Positions 1-8,377 of a DNA stretch of 48,523 nucleotides are shown in pieces. The DNA is taken from NCBI RefSeq assembly GCF_018780385.1, contig NZ_JADMJO010000010.1, positions 1-48,523 on the forward strand. The letters run 5' to 3'. The stretch's first letter is position 1. Every line of letters begins with the position of its first letter. The DNA is from Hydrogenophaga sp. (GTDB taxonomy: Bacteria; Pseudomonadota; Gammaproteobacteria; Burkholderiales; Burkholderiaceae_C). The notes below the pieces were generated by a model that was given only the letters and a program-made list of their open reading frames with translations, was not told the DNA's origin and did not search any database. Position numbers and translations under genes: made by a program.

Positions 1-32
1 CCTTGATTTCGCTGCGCCGTGCCCCATGGCCG

Positions 33-55
33 CCGATGACCTCGTTGGCACTCGG
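33..55 (+). repeat. Short dispersed repeat, copy 1
   Basis: This 23-base stretch matches the one at 39926-39948 in 22 of 23 positions; the shared core is CTCGTTGGCACTCGG. Both copies lie in non-coding DNA. The 125 bases at the left edge hold no gene that I can support. The nature of the repeat is unknown. Confidence 0.5.
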
Positions 56-81
56 TCTGTGCGGACACCAACATCACTTCA

Positions 82-110
82 GGCTCGTGAGCGCCATGCG
101 TTCACGAGCC
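82..110 (-). terminator. Hairpin downstream of the RND permease gene
   Basis: GGCTCGTGA pairs with TCACGAGCC, followed by a G-T pair and CGC/GCG around a CAT loop, giving a 13-pair stem. It begins 16 bases after the stop codon of the RND gene. No clear U-tract follows on the minus strand, so it may be a weak or Rho-assisted terminator or an mRNA-stabilising hairpin. Confidence 0.45.
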
Positions 111-125
111 CGCGAGGTGCATCGC

Positions 126-3100
126 TTACAAAACGTCAGGCTCCCTCTTCACCCGAAACCAGGCCGCATACATCGCAGGCAAAGCCAGCAAGGTCAGCAC
201 TGTCGCAACGACCAGCCCACCCATGATCGCCACCGCCATCGGGCCCCAGAACACACTGCGCGACAACGGAATCATCGCCAGCACAGCCGCAGCGGCGGTC
301 AGCACGATCGGCCGCATGCGCCGCACAGCCGATTCGACCACCGCGTCCCAGGCCGGCACGCCACGCGCGCGGTCCTGCTCGATCTGGTCGATCAGGATCA
401 CCGAGTTGCGCTGGATCATGCCCATGAGCGCAATCACGCCCAGCAAGGCCACGAAGCCGAACGGCCGGTTGAGCAACAGCAACGCGCCCGCCACACCCGC
501 CAGGCCCATCGGGCCGGTGAGGAACACCAGCACCGAGCGGCTGAAACTCTGCAGCTGCAGCATGAGCAAGGTGAAGACGATGAACAGCATGAGCGGAATG
601 CCCACCACGATCGACGACGAACCCTTGCTGCTCTCGGCCACGGCGCCCGCCACCTCGATGCGGTAGTCGGAGAGCCCGCGCGCCGCCCAGCCATCGCTGA
701 TCTGCTTGAGCACCGGCTGCAACTCGGCCGTGACGGTGGCACCCTGCAGGCCTTCCACCACATCACCCTGCACGGTGATGGCGTAGTCGCGGTTCTCGCG
801 CCAGAGCACACCGGCCTCCCAGTCAAACACCGGCCTGGCAATCTGCAGCAAGGGAATGCTCTGCCCGCTGCTCGTGGCCAGGTAGGTGTTGGCCAGATCA
901 CTGATCGCATCGCGCTCGCTCAATGGCTGGCGCAGCACGATGTCGATCAGCTTGTCGCCGTCGCGGTACTGGCCCACGGTGCTGCCGGTGAGCAGGGTGC
1001 GGGCGCCCAGCGCGATCGACTGGCTGGACACACCCAGCGCACGCGCCTTGGCCTGGTCCACTTCCAGCCGCAAGCGCTTGACCGACTCGTTCCAGTTGTC
1101 GTTCACGCCGCGCATGTTGCTGTTGGCACGCATCGCCACTTTCACCTCGTCGGCCAGCGTGCGCAGTTGCGTCGGGTCGGTGCCGACCACGCGGAACTGC
1201 ACCGGATACGGCACGGGTGGGCCGTTGGGCAGCAGCTTCACGCGGCCACGCAGCTCGGGGAACTCGGTCGCCAGCAAGGCCGGCAGCGCCTTGCGCAGGC
1301 GCTCGCGGGTCTTCAGGTCTTTCGGCAGCACGATCATCTGAGACACGTTGGTCTGCGGGAAAATCTGGTCCAGCGGCAAATAAAAGCGCGGCACGCCCGA
1401 GCCGATCCAGGTGCTCACGCTGGTCACGCCCTCTTCCGCCGTCATGCGTGCCTCCAGGCGCTTCGTCACCTCGTCCATGGCCTTGATGCTGCTGCCCTCG
1501 GGCAGCCACACGTCCACCAGGATCTCGGGACGGCTTGAATCCGGAAAGAACTGCTGCTGCACCTGGCCCATGCCGACGATGCCCAGCACGAAGGTGAGCA
1601 CGGTGGCGCCGATGGTGATCCAGCGGTGCTGCACGCACCAGTCCACCACGGCGCGAAAACGCACGTAGAACGGACCGTCGAACACCTCATGCACTTCACC
1701 CACATGGGGTTTGACCTTGAGCAGACGCACGCCCAGGTAGGGCACAAAGAACACCGCCACCACCCAGGAGAGCAACAGCGCGATGACGGTCACCGCGAAG
1801 ATCGCGAAGGTGTATTCACCGGTGGTGGAGTTGGCCAGGCCGATCGGCAGGAAACCGGCGGCCGTGATCAGCGTGCCGGTGAGCATGGGCATGGCCGTGG
1901 CCTCCCAGGTGAAGGTGGCCGCGCGCACCATGCTGTAGCCCTCTTCGAGCTTGCGCACCATCATCTCCACCGCAATGATCGCGTCGTCCACCAGCAGGCC
2001 CAGCGCAATGATCAGCGAGCCCAGCGAAATCTTGTGCAGGCCGATCTTGAAGTAGTTCATGGCCAGGAAAGTCATGGCCAACACCAGCGGAATGGTGATG
2101 AAGACCACCAGGCCGGGGCGCATGTCCAGCGTGTAGCCGCGCAGGCCCTTGCTGCCCGCGCGCCTGTGCAGTCCGAGCGCCAGAAAACTCACCACCAGCA
2201 CGATCACCACCGCCTCGATCAGCACCGTCACGAACTCGTTCACGCTCCGGGTCACCGCGCTGGGCTGGTCCTGCACCTGCGCCAGCACCATGCCCGCGGG
2301 CAGCGTGGCCTCGATGCCGGCCACCGTGGTCTTGAGTGCCTCGCCCAGCGCAATGATGTCGCCGCCCTTGGCCATGGAAATGCCCAGGCCGATACTGTCC
2401 TTGCCGTTGTGGCGCACCAGAACCTGAGGGGGATCCACATAGCCCAAGCGGATGTCGGCGATGTCGCCCAGGCGGATCTGCGTGCCGTTGGCCGCGCGGA
2501 TCGGCATGGCACCGAGCTGCTCCACCGAATTGAAGGCACCCGCCACACGCACCTGCACCACGTCCTGCGGCGCCTGCACCGCGCCGGCCGAGGCCACCGC
2601 GTTCTGCTGCCCCAGCGCGTCAAACACCTGCTGCAGGTTCAGCCCCAGCACCGCCAACCGCTTCTGCGAAATCTCGATGAACAGCTTCTCGTCCTGCGCG
2701 CCGAAGAGTTCAACCTTGCTCACATCGGGCACACGCAGCAATTGCTGGCGCACGTTGTCGGCCACCTCTTTCTTGTCGGCGTACGAGAAGCCGTCGCCCT
2801 GCAGCGCGTAGATCACGCCGAACACGTCGCCGAACTCGTCGTTGAAAAAGGGCCCCACCACACCTTGCGGCAACGTGGCCTGCATGTCGCCGATCTTCTT
2901 GCGCGCCGTGTACCAGATCTGCGGCACCTCCTTGGCGGGTGACGAGTCCTTCAGCTGAAAGATCACCAGCGTTTCACCGGGCTTGGAGTAGCTGCGGATC
3001 TTGTCCGCGTAGGGCACCTCCTGCAGCGTCTTCTCGATGCGGTCGGCCACCTGTTCGGCCACCTGCTCGGCGGTGGCGCCGGGCCAGTAGGCCCGCACCA

Positions 3101-3290
3101 CCATGGCGCGAAAGGTGAACGGGGGGTCTTCGTCCTGGCCGAGCTGGAAGTACGCCGCCACGCCCAGCAGCATGAGCACGATCATCAGGTACCGGGTGAA
3201 GGCCTGGTGATCCAGCGCCCACTGCGAGAGGTTGAAGCGGGAGACCCAGGAGGCGGTCTGGTCGGGGGAGGAGTAGTCGGACGAACTCAT
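126..3290 (-). CDS. RND efflux transporter permease
   Basis: This is the inner-membrane, proton-driven pump subunit of a tripartite efflux system, about 1054 residues, the usual length for AcrB/MdtB-type RND proteins. A first membrane helix lies near residues 31-50, a large periplasmic loop follows, and transmembrane helix 4 carries GLLVDDAIIAVE near residue 433, matching the paired aspartates of the proton relay. A second helical bundle sits near the C-terminus. The open frame extends upstream into the fusion-protein gene, but the ATG at 3290, 7 bases after that gene's stop, is preferred because the protein beginning MSSSDYSS lines up with relatives. It is co-transcribed with the fusion protein at 3298-4416. 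No outer-membrane channel gene is present here. The substrate cannot be told from sequence. Confidence 0.92.
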   Translation of the reverse strand: MSSSDYSSPDQTASWVSRFNLSQWALDHQAFTRYLMIVLMLLGVAAYFQLGQDEDPPFTFRAMVVRAYWPGATAEQVAEQVADRIEKTLQEVPYADKIRSYSKPGETLVIFQLKDSSPAKEVPQIWYTARKKIGDMQATLPQGVVGPFFNDEFGDVFGVIYALQGDGFSYADKKEVADNVRQQLLRVPDVSKVELFGAQDEKLFIEISQKRLAVLGLNLQQVFDALGQQNAVASAGAVQAPQDVVQVRVAGAFNSVEQLGAMPIRAANGTQIRLGDIADIRLGYVDPPQVLVRHNGKDSIGLGISMAKGGDIIALGEALKTTVAGIEATLPAGMVLAQVQDQPSAVTRSVNEFVTVLIEAVVIVLVVSFLALGLHRRAGSKGLRGYTLDMRPGLVVFITIPLVLAMTFLAMNYFKIGLHKISLGSLIIALGLLVDDAIIAVEMMVRKLEEGYSMVRAATFTWEATAMPMLTGTLITAAGFLPIGLANSTTGEYTFAIFAVTVIALLLSWVVAVFFVPYLGVRLLKVKPHVGEVHEVFDGPFYVRFRAVVDWCVQHRWITIGATVLTFVLGIVGMGQVQQQFFPDSSRPEILVDVWLPEGSSIKAMDEVTKRLEARMTAEEGVTSVSTWIGSGVPRFYLPLDQIFPQTNVSQMIVLPKDLKTRERLRKALPALLATEFPELRGRVKLLPNGPPVPYPVQFRVVGTDPTQLRTLADEVKVAMRANSNMRGVNDNWNESVKRLRLEVDQAKARALGVSSQSIALGARTLLTGSTVGQYRDGDKLIDIVLRQPLSERDAISDLANTYLATSSGQSIPLLQIARPVFDWEAGVLWRENRDYAITVQGDVVEGLQGATVTAELQPVLKQISDGWAARGLSDYRIEVAGAVAESSKGSSSIVVGIPLMLFIVFTLLMLQLQSFSRSVLVFLTGPMGLAGVAGALLLLNRPFGFVALLGVIALMGMIQRNSVILIDQIEQDRARGVPAWDAVVESAVRRMRPIVLTAAAAVLAMIPLSRSVFWGPMAVAIMGGLVVATVLTLLALPAMYAAWFRVKREPDVL

Positions 3291-3297
3291 GCCGACC

Positions 3298-4416
3298 TCA
3301 CTTCGTGGCCGCGCCAACAAAGCGCGTGACCGTCTGCCCTGGCGACAACACATGCACGCCCGCAGCCACCACCTCGTCGCCCGGCTTGAGCCCCGAGACA
3401 ATCACCATCTCGTTGCCGTCGGCACCGGCCACCACCACCGGGCGCGGCTGCACCGTGTTGCTGGCGGCGTCAAACACCCAGACCGCGCTGCCACTGCGGT
3501 CTCCCGCGTCCGAACGCATGAGCGCCGAGGTCGGCAGCTTGATCGCGGCTGTGGGCGCACCGGCGGGTGACGCCATGCTCACATAGGCGGTGGCCCCCAG
3601 CGGCGCGGCCGCGCCTTCGGGCAAAGCCAGCTTCACCTGGTAGGTGCGGGTGACCGGGTCGGCGCTGGCCGCGACTTCGCGCACCACGGCGTCCAGCGGC
3701 GTGGCCGCGCCCGCCGGTCCATTGGGAGCGCCGGCCCACAGGCGCACCTGCGCAGCCTGGCCCACACGCAGCAGCGCCAAGCGGTCTTCGGGCACAGCAA
3801 ACACCACATCGCGGGCACCATCACGCGCCAGGCGAACCACCGGCGCACCGGCCGCCACCACCTGCCCCACTTCCGCCTCGACCGACACCACCACGCCAGC
3901 GCCGTCGGCCAGCAGGCGGGTATAGCCGGCCTGATTGCCTTGCACCGCGCCCTGGGCACGCGCCTGACGCAACGAGGCATCGGCCGACTGCAGCGTGGCC
4001 TGGCGGCGCTCGATCTCGGCACCACTCACGAAGCCCTGGGCCAGCAACTCCTGAAAACGCTTGAGGTCGGCCGCGGCCAGATCGCGCTGGGTCTGCGCCG
4101 CGCTCACCTGGGCCTGCGCCGCCTGGCTCGACAACGCAAGATCCTGCGCATCCAGCTGGGCCAGCAACTGACCCACCTGCACCCGTTGTCCCACCTCGGC
4201 CGGTCGCTGCACCAGCTTGCCCCCGACCCGGAAACCCAGGCGCGACTCGGTGCGCGCACGCACCTCGCCGGCGTACTCGGTCTGGGCCCCCAGTGCACTC
4301 GCACCCACGGTCATCAGCTTGACCGAACGGATCGGCTCAACAGGCGCGGGCGCGGGAGAACAGGCCACCAAGGCAAGCGTGGCGGTCACGATCAGGACAA
4401 AATTCGGCGTTTTCAT
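3298..4416 (-). CDS. RND periplasmic adaptor (membrane fusion) lipoprotein
   Basis: HlyD/AcrA-family adaptor that bridges the RND pump to an outer-membrane channel. The 372-residue protein starts with a lipoprotein signal whose lipobox is LVAC (Cys19). A lipoyl/barrel-sandwich half (GFRVGGKLVQR) is followed by a coiled-coil hairpin rich in Gln and Ala near residues 95-155, a second lipoyl half (VVVSVEAEVGQVV) and a beta-barrel. It is the first gene of a two-gene operon with the permease. The promoter region, shared with the divergent hpnC gene, holds a TetR-type palindrome at 4488-4501, which suggests repression by a TetR protein encoded elsewhere. Confidence 0.9.
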   Translation of the reverse strand: MKTPNFVLIVTATLALVACSPAPAPVEPIRSVKLMTVGASALGAQTEYAGEVRARTESRLGFRVGGKLVQRPAEVGQRVQVGQLLAQLDAQDLALSSQAAQAQVSAAQTQRDLAAADLKRFQELLAQGFVSGAEIERRQATLQSADASLRQARAQGAVQGNQAGYTRLLADGAGVVVSVEAEVGQVVAAGAPVVRLARDGARDVVFAVPEDRLALLRVGQAAQVRLWAGAPNGPAGAATPLDAVVREVAASADPVTRTYQVKLALPEGAAAPLGATAYVSMASPAGAPTAAIKLPTSALMRSDAGDRSGSAVWVFDAASNTVQPRPVVVAGADGNEMVIVSGLKPGDEVVAAGVHVLSPGQTVTRFVGAATK

Positions 4417-4487
4417 GGTGATCTGGGCGAGGTGAAAATGGAGGGCACGCGGCGCATTCAGGCACCGCGGATGCCCGTATATTACTG

Positions 4488-4501
4488 ACTGACCGGTTAG
4501 T
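4488..4501. promoter_or_regulatory. TetR-type operator
   Basis: ACTGACC-GGTTAGT is a 14-bp palindrome with one mismatched pair, nested in a weaker 22-bp dyad at 4482-4503. Its shape and sequence resemble operators of TetR-family repressors that control RND pumps. It sits 71 bases upstream of the fusion-protein start and 36 bases upstream of hpnC, so it could affect either gene. Confidence 0.55.
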
Positions 4502-4537
4502 AACCAAAATTATCGATCAAATCCGTTTTCATTTCTC

Positions 4538-5482
4538 ATGACGCAGCGCCCCCCGTCGACTCAACCCCCCCCTCCTGACGACCGCGCCCACGGCCTGGCG
4601 CAGGCCGACGCACTGGGCGCACTGGGCGGCGGCGTCGAGCATTACGAAAATTTCCCGGTCGCGTCCTGGCTCTGCCCGCCCCAGCTCCGGCCCACGGTCG
4701 TGGCCATTTACCGTTTCGCACGCACCGCGGACGACATCGCCGATGAAGGCACCGCCAGCGCGGCAGAACGGCTGGCCGATCTGGCCGCGTACCGAGACGA
4801 ACTGGCGCAGTCCATCCTCAAGGCCGAGGGCGGCGCGGTCGCCCCCTCAGTGCAGCGCTGGCCCGCCGTGTTCGGACCGCTGAGCCTGGCGATTGCCCGC
4901 CACGCACTGCCGAACGATCTGCTGCACGACCTGCTGAGTGCCTTCGAGCAGGATGTGCGCTACACCGAGCAACAACACCGCTACGCCAGCACCGAGGAGT
5001 TGCTGGGCTACTGCCGCCTCTCGGCCAACCCGGTGGGGCGCCTTTTGCTGCACCTGTACGGTGTGCACGACGCGCGATCGCTGCAGCAAAGCGACCAGAT
5101 CTGCAGCGCCCTGCAGCTCATCAATTTCTGGCAGGACATCAGCCGCGATCTGCCCAACGGGCGCTGCTACCTGCCGGCCAACACCTTGCAACGCCATGGA
5201 CTGCAGGTGAGCGATTTCGAGAGTTCGCAGCTGGAGGCCACGCCCGACAGACGCGCCGTGGTGGCCGAGCTCTGCGCCTACGCGCGCGCCCTCATGCAGC
5301 TCGGCGCACCACTGGCGCGCCGCGTGCCGGGGCGCGCCGGCTGGGAACTGCGGCTGGTGGTGCAAGGCGGCTTGCGCATCCTCGAACTCATCGAAGAGCA
5401 GGACCACCGCAGCTGGCAGACCCGCGTGAAGCTGCAGCGTGCCGATCTGCCCCGGCTGGTCTGGCGCGCGCTCTGGATGTGA
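4538..5482 (+). CDS. hpnC: HpnC-type squalene/phytoene synthase (hydroxysqualene synthase)
   Basis: Member of the trans-isoprenyl diphosphate synthase fold. In bacteria that use the HpnCDE route, HpnD condenses two farnesyl diphosphates to presqualene diphosphate, HpnC turns this into hydroxysqualene and HpnE reduces it to squalene, the hopanoid precursor. The 314-residue protein has ENFPVAS near residue 37, the first aspartate-rich motif DDIADE at 65-70 and the second (NFWQDISRD) near 195-205. HpnC normally sits in an hpnCDE run, but here the next gene is convergent and no hpnD or hpnE is in the window. The start has no obvious Shine-Dalgarno sequence. The assignment to HpnC rather than phytoene synthase rests on the overall motif pattern. 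Confidence 0.85.
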   Translation: MTQRPPSTQPPPPDDRAHGLAQADALGALGGGVEHYENFPVASWLCPPQLRPTVVAIYRFARTADDIADEGTASAAERLADLAAYRDELAQSILKAEGGAVAPSVQRWPAVFGPLSLAIARHALPNDLLHDLLSAFEQDVRYTEQQHRYASTEELLGYCRLSANPVGRLLLHLYGVHDARSLQQSDQICSALQLINFWQDISRDLPNGRCYLPANTLQRHGLQVSDFESSQLEATPDRRAVVAELCAYARALMQLGAPLARRVPGRAGWELRLVVQGGLRILELIEEQDHRSWQTRVKLQRADLPRLVWRALWM

Positions 5483-5512
5483 ACGCCGCTCCTTCGACGC
5501 CACAGAACCGGG

Positions 5513-6322
5513 TCACCCTGGCCTCGAGGGCATTTCGAATGTGAGGTTGCCCCAGTGGCTGTCCCAATCCTGGCCCTGCCCATCGGTGGTGGGCACCATG
5601 TGCACCACGCTGACCATCCAGACGCCACCCCACGGCAAGGTGGTGGAACTCTTTCCTGCAGCATCGGTGCGCGTGCGCAACACGTTGAGCTGCGACCCGC
5701 GCAGGTTCCAGACCTTCACCAGCGCGCCTTGCAGCGGCACGCCCATGAACAGAACCTCCACGGCGAGTGCGTCTCCGGGGTTCAGTAACTGTGGATTCGC
5801 CAGCGGCACGATCTCCAGCGTCTGGCCGGTGCGCACACCAGAAACCGCGTCGGTCCTGCCGCCCACGCTCAACAAGGTCTTCACGTGGCGGCGGTAGCGC
5901 TCGCGTCCGGGCTGCGCGCTCTGTCCGCTGGCCTTGCGCTGCGCGATCACGCGCTCCAGACCTTCCTCCCGCAGATAAGCAGTGAAGGTGTCGGCCGAGA
6001 GTTCGATGGTGAATGGCTGCGTGTCCAGTGCGATGAGCTGTGTGCCGGCTTGCTCGAACGCCAACGCCACGCTGCCCTGATCGAGGCTGTCCGGCAGTTG
6101 AGGGGTGAGCTGGACTTCCCCGCTCCGGCTGTACCAGCGCAGCGAAGCGGCCATGGGACGTCCGAACCCCACCGGGTCGCCCTGAAAGTTTTCACCCACC
6201 CACAGCGACAGGTCGACGGCGCCACGCACAGAGGGCGAGAAGCGGTCCGGGGTCATCCAGAATTCGTGCGCCTGCGCGGCCGAGGTCAGCCACAAGGCGC
6301 CCAGGAAAAACCATTTGTTCAT
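5513..6322 (-). CDS. DUF4198 family exported protein
   Basis: A 269-residue protein with a Sec signal peptide (cleavage expected after AQA at residue 18, then HEFW). The mature start HEFWMTPDRF, the Trp/Tyr-rich beta-sheet body and the C-terminal GVWMVSVVHM...GNLTFEMP match the DUF4198 family, which includes periplasmic proteins loosely linked to nickel/cobalt uptake. The His at the mature N-terminus could be a metal ligand, but that is speculation. It is the last gene of a three-gene operon behind a Gly-rich lipoprotein and a DUF4331 protein. The start at 6322 is chosen over one six codons upstream because it begins the signal peptide directly. Confidence 0.8.
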   Translation of the reverse strand: MNKWFFLGALWLTSAAQAHEFWMTPDRFSPSVRGAVDLSLWVGENFQGDPVGFGRPMAASLRWYSRSGEVQLTPQLPDSLDQGSVALAFEQAGTQLIALDTQPFTIELSADTFTAYLREEGLERVIAQRKASGQSAQPGRERYRRHVKTLLSVGGRTDAVSGVRTGQTLEIVPLANPQLLNPGDALAVEVLFMGVPLQGALVKVWNLRGSQLNVLRTRTDAAGKSSTTLPWGGVWMVSVVHMVPTTDGQGQDWDSHWGNLTFEMPSRPG

Positions 6323-6381
6323 CTGACAACGGGTCGACACATCCGATGCGCCGACCCGCCTCTTTTCGTTGAATGACGTGC

Positions 6382-6624
6382 TCAGACCGTGTCGTCCACC
6401 GGCAGCGGTGTGTTGTCCACCGGCTCCGGTTCGCTGGTCTCGCTGGTCTGGGCAATCAGCTGGTTCATGTAGTCCAGCAGCGACTGCACGGTGGTGCCCA
6501 TGAAGGGTGTGGTGGCCTGGGGTTGGACGGGTGTGGGGTCGTCACCACCGCCCCCGCCACAACCGGCCAGGGCGGTGGTGGCAACGGCCACCACCAGCAG
6601 GGATGTCGCGAGATGTTGTCTCAT
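6382..6624 (-). CDS. Small glycine-rich lipoprotein
   Basis: An 80-residue predicted lipoprotein. The signal peptide ends in the lipobox LAGC with Cys22, followed by a run of five glycines and two aspartates, a typical flexible tether. The remainder is acidic and Pro/Thr-rich, with one possible helix (TTVQSLLDYMNQLIAQTSET). A good ribosome site, AAGGAAA, lies about eight bases before the ATG at 6624. It sits between the DUF4331 gene (29-base gap) and the DUF4198 gene (59-base gap) on the same strand. No known domain is recognised; it may be an envelope partner of either neighbour. Confidence 0.75.
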   Translation of the reverse strand: MRQHLATSLLVVAVATTALAGCGGGGGDDPTPVQPQATTPFMGTTVQSLLDYMNQLIAQTSETSEPEPVDNTPLPVDDTV

Positions 6625-6653
6625 GGTGTTTCCTTGGGTGAGGGTGGACGACA

Positions 6654-8252
6654 TCACAGGTTCGTCGAGCCGGGGTTGGGCGTGTTCAGGTACGGGAAGC
6701 CCGGCAGGAACGGCACAGTGGCCTGGTCAACGGCATCGTGGATCTTGGCCGAATCGGCACCCAGTGGCACGCTCGAAGGCTGGCATGCCGAGGTGAGCGA
6801 AGGCACGCCCGGCACGTTGTTGAGGCCCAGCGCGTTGCCGTCGCCGTTGATCACACACAAACCACCGAGCACAGCCACCAGAGCGATGTCGACCACGTCG
6901 TCTTTTGGACGGCGGCCGTTGGGGAAACCGGCGTTGTCATTGACCTTGGCTGGGTCGGCGTTGAGCGCGTTGCCAGCCACGCCCAGGCGGTTCTGACTGG
7001 CGAACTGCACCGGTGGCACCGCGGTGTTCAGACGCAGCATCTCGGACGGCTTGGGGTTGACGGCAGGCTTGTTCACCCCCGTGATGCCGGTGAGGAACGT
7101 GGTGGCCAGGTCGGTGCGCGGCAGGTTGGTGGGCGCCAGCGCGGCGGCATTGCCAGCGAGCACGAGACCCAGCAACGCAGGCAGCGTGGGGTTGGTCACA
7201 TAGGTCAGAAACTGGCCGTCGTCCTTGGGCTGCGAAGCGTTGAACTTGTCCTTGTCGCCCAGTCCGATCACCACTTCGTTGACCAGCGGATTGCCCAGGC
7301 GGGAGACCTGCGTCCAGGCACCACCGGCCTTTTCGCTGGCCTGATGGCCCGATGACGGATTGCCATTGAGCAGACGCGCCTGGCGCAGGCTTGCGGTGGT
7401 CCAGCCACCGATGACGGGTTCGCCGCCAGCGGTCAGGCAGTTCTTGTGCACTTCCAGCGCAATCGAGGTCACGTTCTGCTTCTGGATGTAGTGGGTGCCA
7501 CCGCCGCCTTCTGCATCTTTGGCCGCTGGGTTCAGCAGCAAACTCGATGGTGCGTTGACCAGATCGAAGATGCGGCCGAGGTTCACCGCAAAGCCCTCCT
7601 GGCGCTGACCCACAAACACCTTGGCGGGCGCGCTGCAGCCGGGAATGGTCACGGTCTGGATGTGCTTGTCGGCGTAGGTCTTGTAGGCCGCGGCGTTGCC
7701 CAGGGTTTTCTCGCCGATGTAGTCCACCGGCTTGGGCAGATCGCTCGCAATGGTCTGTGCCGAGCCCTTGCGGCGGCCGTCGCGCACGACGGTCAGGCTG
7801 TAGCTTTCGTTGAGGTTGAGGTTGGGGTCGTTGACGTTGGACACGCCACCGGCCTGGATCAGCGGGATCGCAACACTCTGCGCGCCGATCGGCAGCGCAA
7901 CGTTGTTGAGCTTGTTCTTGAAACGGAACTGGAACGTGATGTCCTCTTCCGCGTCGCCGTCGTTGTCCACATGGATCTCATACAGCGCGTTGGGATCCAT
8001 CGAAAAGTAGTTGGGGCCGCCGTAGGGACCTTGCAGCGGCTGGTAGTTGGCAATCAGCGTGACGTAGTCGGAGCGCCCGCCCGTGCCGTCTGCGGCAACG
8101 CCTTCGTAACTGCGAAACATGTAGAAATCGGTGCCATCCACCTTGGGCGTGGTGGTGATGAAGGGTGCTTCACGGTGGCTCGACGCGATGGCCGCGCCGG
8201 CAACGGCCATCAACAAACATCCTCTGGCGATGGATGTGGGTTTCAGTTTCAT
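6654..8252 (-). CDS. DUF4331 family exported protein
   Basis: A 532-residue secreted protein of the DUF4331 family, whose function is unknown. A signal peptide covers roughly residues 1-23 and the mature protein begins SSHREAPFI, a hallmark of the family, followed by DGTDFYMFRSYE and an NDGDAEEDITFQFRF segment that looks like an acidic, possibly calcium-binding, loop. The start at 8252 has an AGGAG ribosome site about seven bases upstream. It is the first gene of an operon with a lipoprotein and a DUF4198 protein. A promoter matching TGAATCC-N16-CGTATT lies 41-69 bases upstream, suggesting control by an ECF sigma factor. Confidence 0.85.
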   Translation of the reverse strand: MKLKPTSIARGCLLMAVAGAAIASSHREAPFITTTPKVDGTDFYMFRSYEGVAADGTGGRSDYVTLIANYQPLQGPYGGPNYFSMDPNALYEIHVDNDGDAEEDITFQFRFKNKLNNVALPIGAQSVAIPLIQAGGVSNVNDPNLNLNESYSLTVVRDGRRKGSAQTIASDLPKPVDYIGEKTLGNAAAYKTYADKHIQTVTIPGCSAPAKVFVGQRQEGFAVNLGRIFDLVNAPSSLLLNPAAKDAEGGGGTHYIQKQNVTSIALEVHKNCLTAGGEPVIGGWTTASLRQARLLNGNPSSGHQASEKAGGAWTQVSRLGNPLVNEVVIGLGDKDKFNASQPKDDGQFLTYVTNPTLPALLGLVLAGNAAALAPTNLPRTDLATTFLTGITGVNKPAVNPKPSEMLRLNTAVPPVQFASQNRLGVAGNALNADPAKVNDNAGFPNGRRPKDDVVDIALVAVLGGLCVINGDGNALGLNNVPGVPSLTSACQPSSVPLGADSAKIHDAVDQATVPFLPGFPYLNTPNPGSTNL

Positions 8253-8292
8253 GGGGTGCTCCTGGTTGGGTGGTGCAGACAACTGCATACCC

Positions 8293-8321
8293 AATACGTA
8301 CCCAGGAGCGTGATGGATTCA
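8293..8321 (-). promoter_or_regulatory. ECF-type promoter of the DUF4331 operon
   Basis: On the minus strand the -35 element TGAATCC (8315-8321) is followed by exactly 16 bases and then CGTATT (8293-8298). The same two elements with the same spacing occur before the DUF4148 gene at 9371-9399. The expected transcript start gives a leader of about 34 bases before the ATG at 8252. CGT-type -10 elements are characteristic of ECF sigma factors; the cognate sigma factor is not in this window. Confidence 0.6.
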
Positions 8322-8377
8322 ACGAAATTAATTCCCGAGCAGCACCAAAGGACAAACCCGCCCCCGGCGGGCGCCGA

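Noticed and set aside
3..2942. Long open frames on the plus strand opposite the RND permease gene
   Set aside because: They are His/Arg/Gln-rich antisense translations of a strongly conserved RND protein, a usual effect of high GC.
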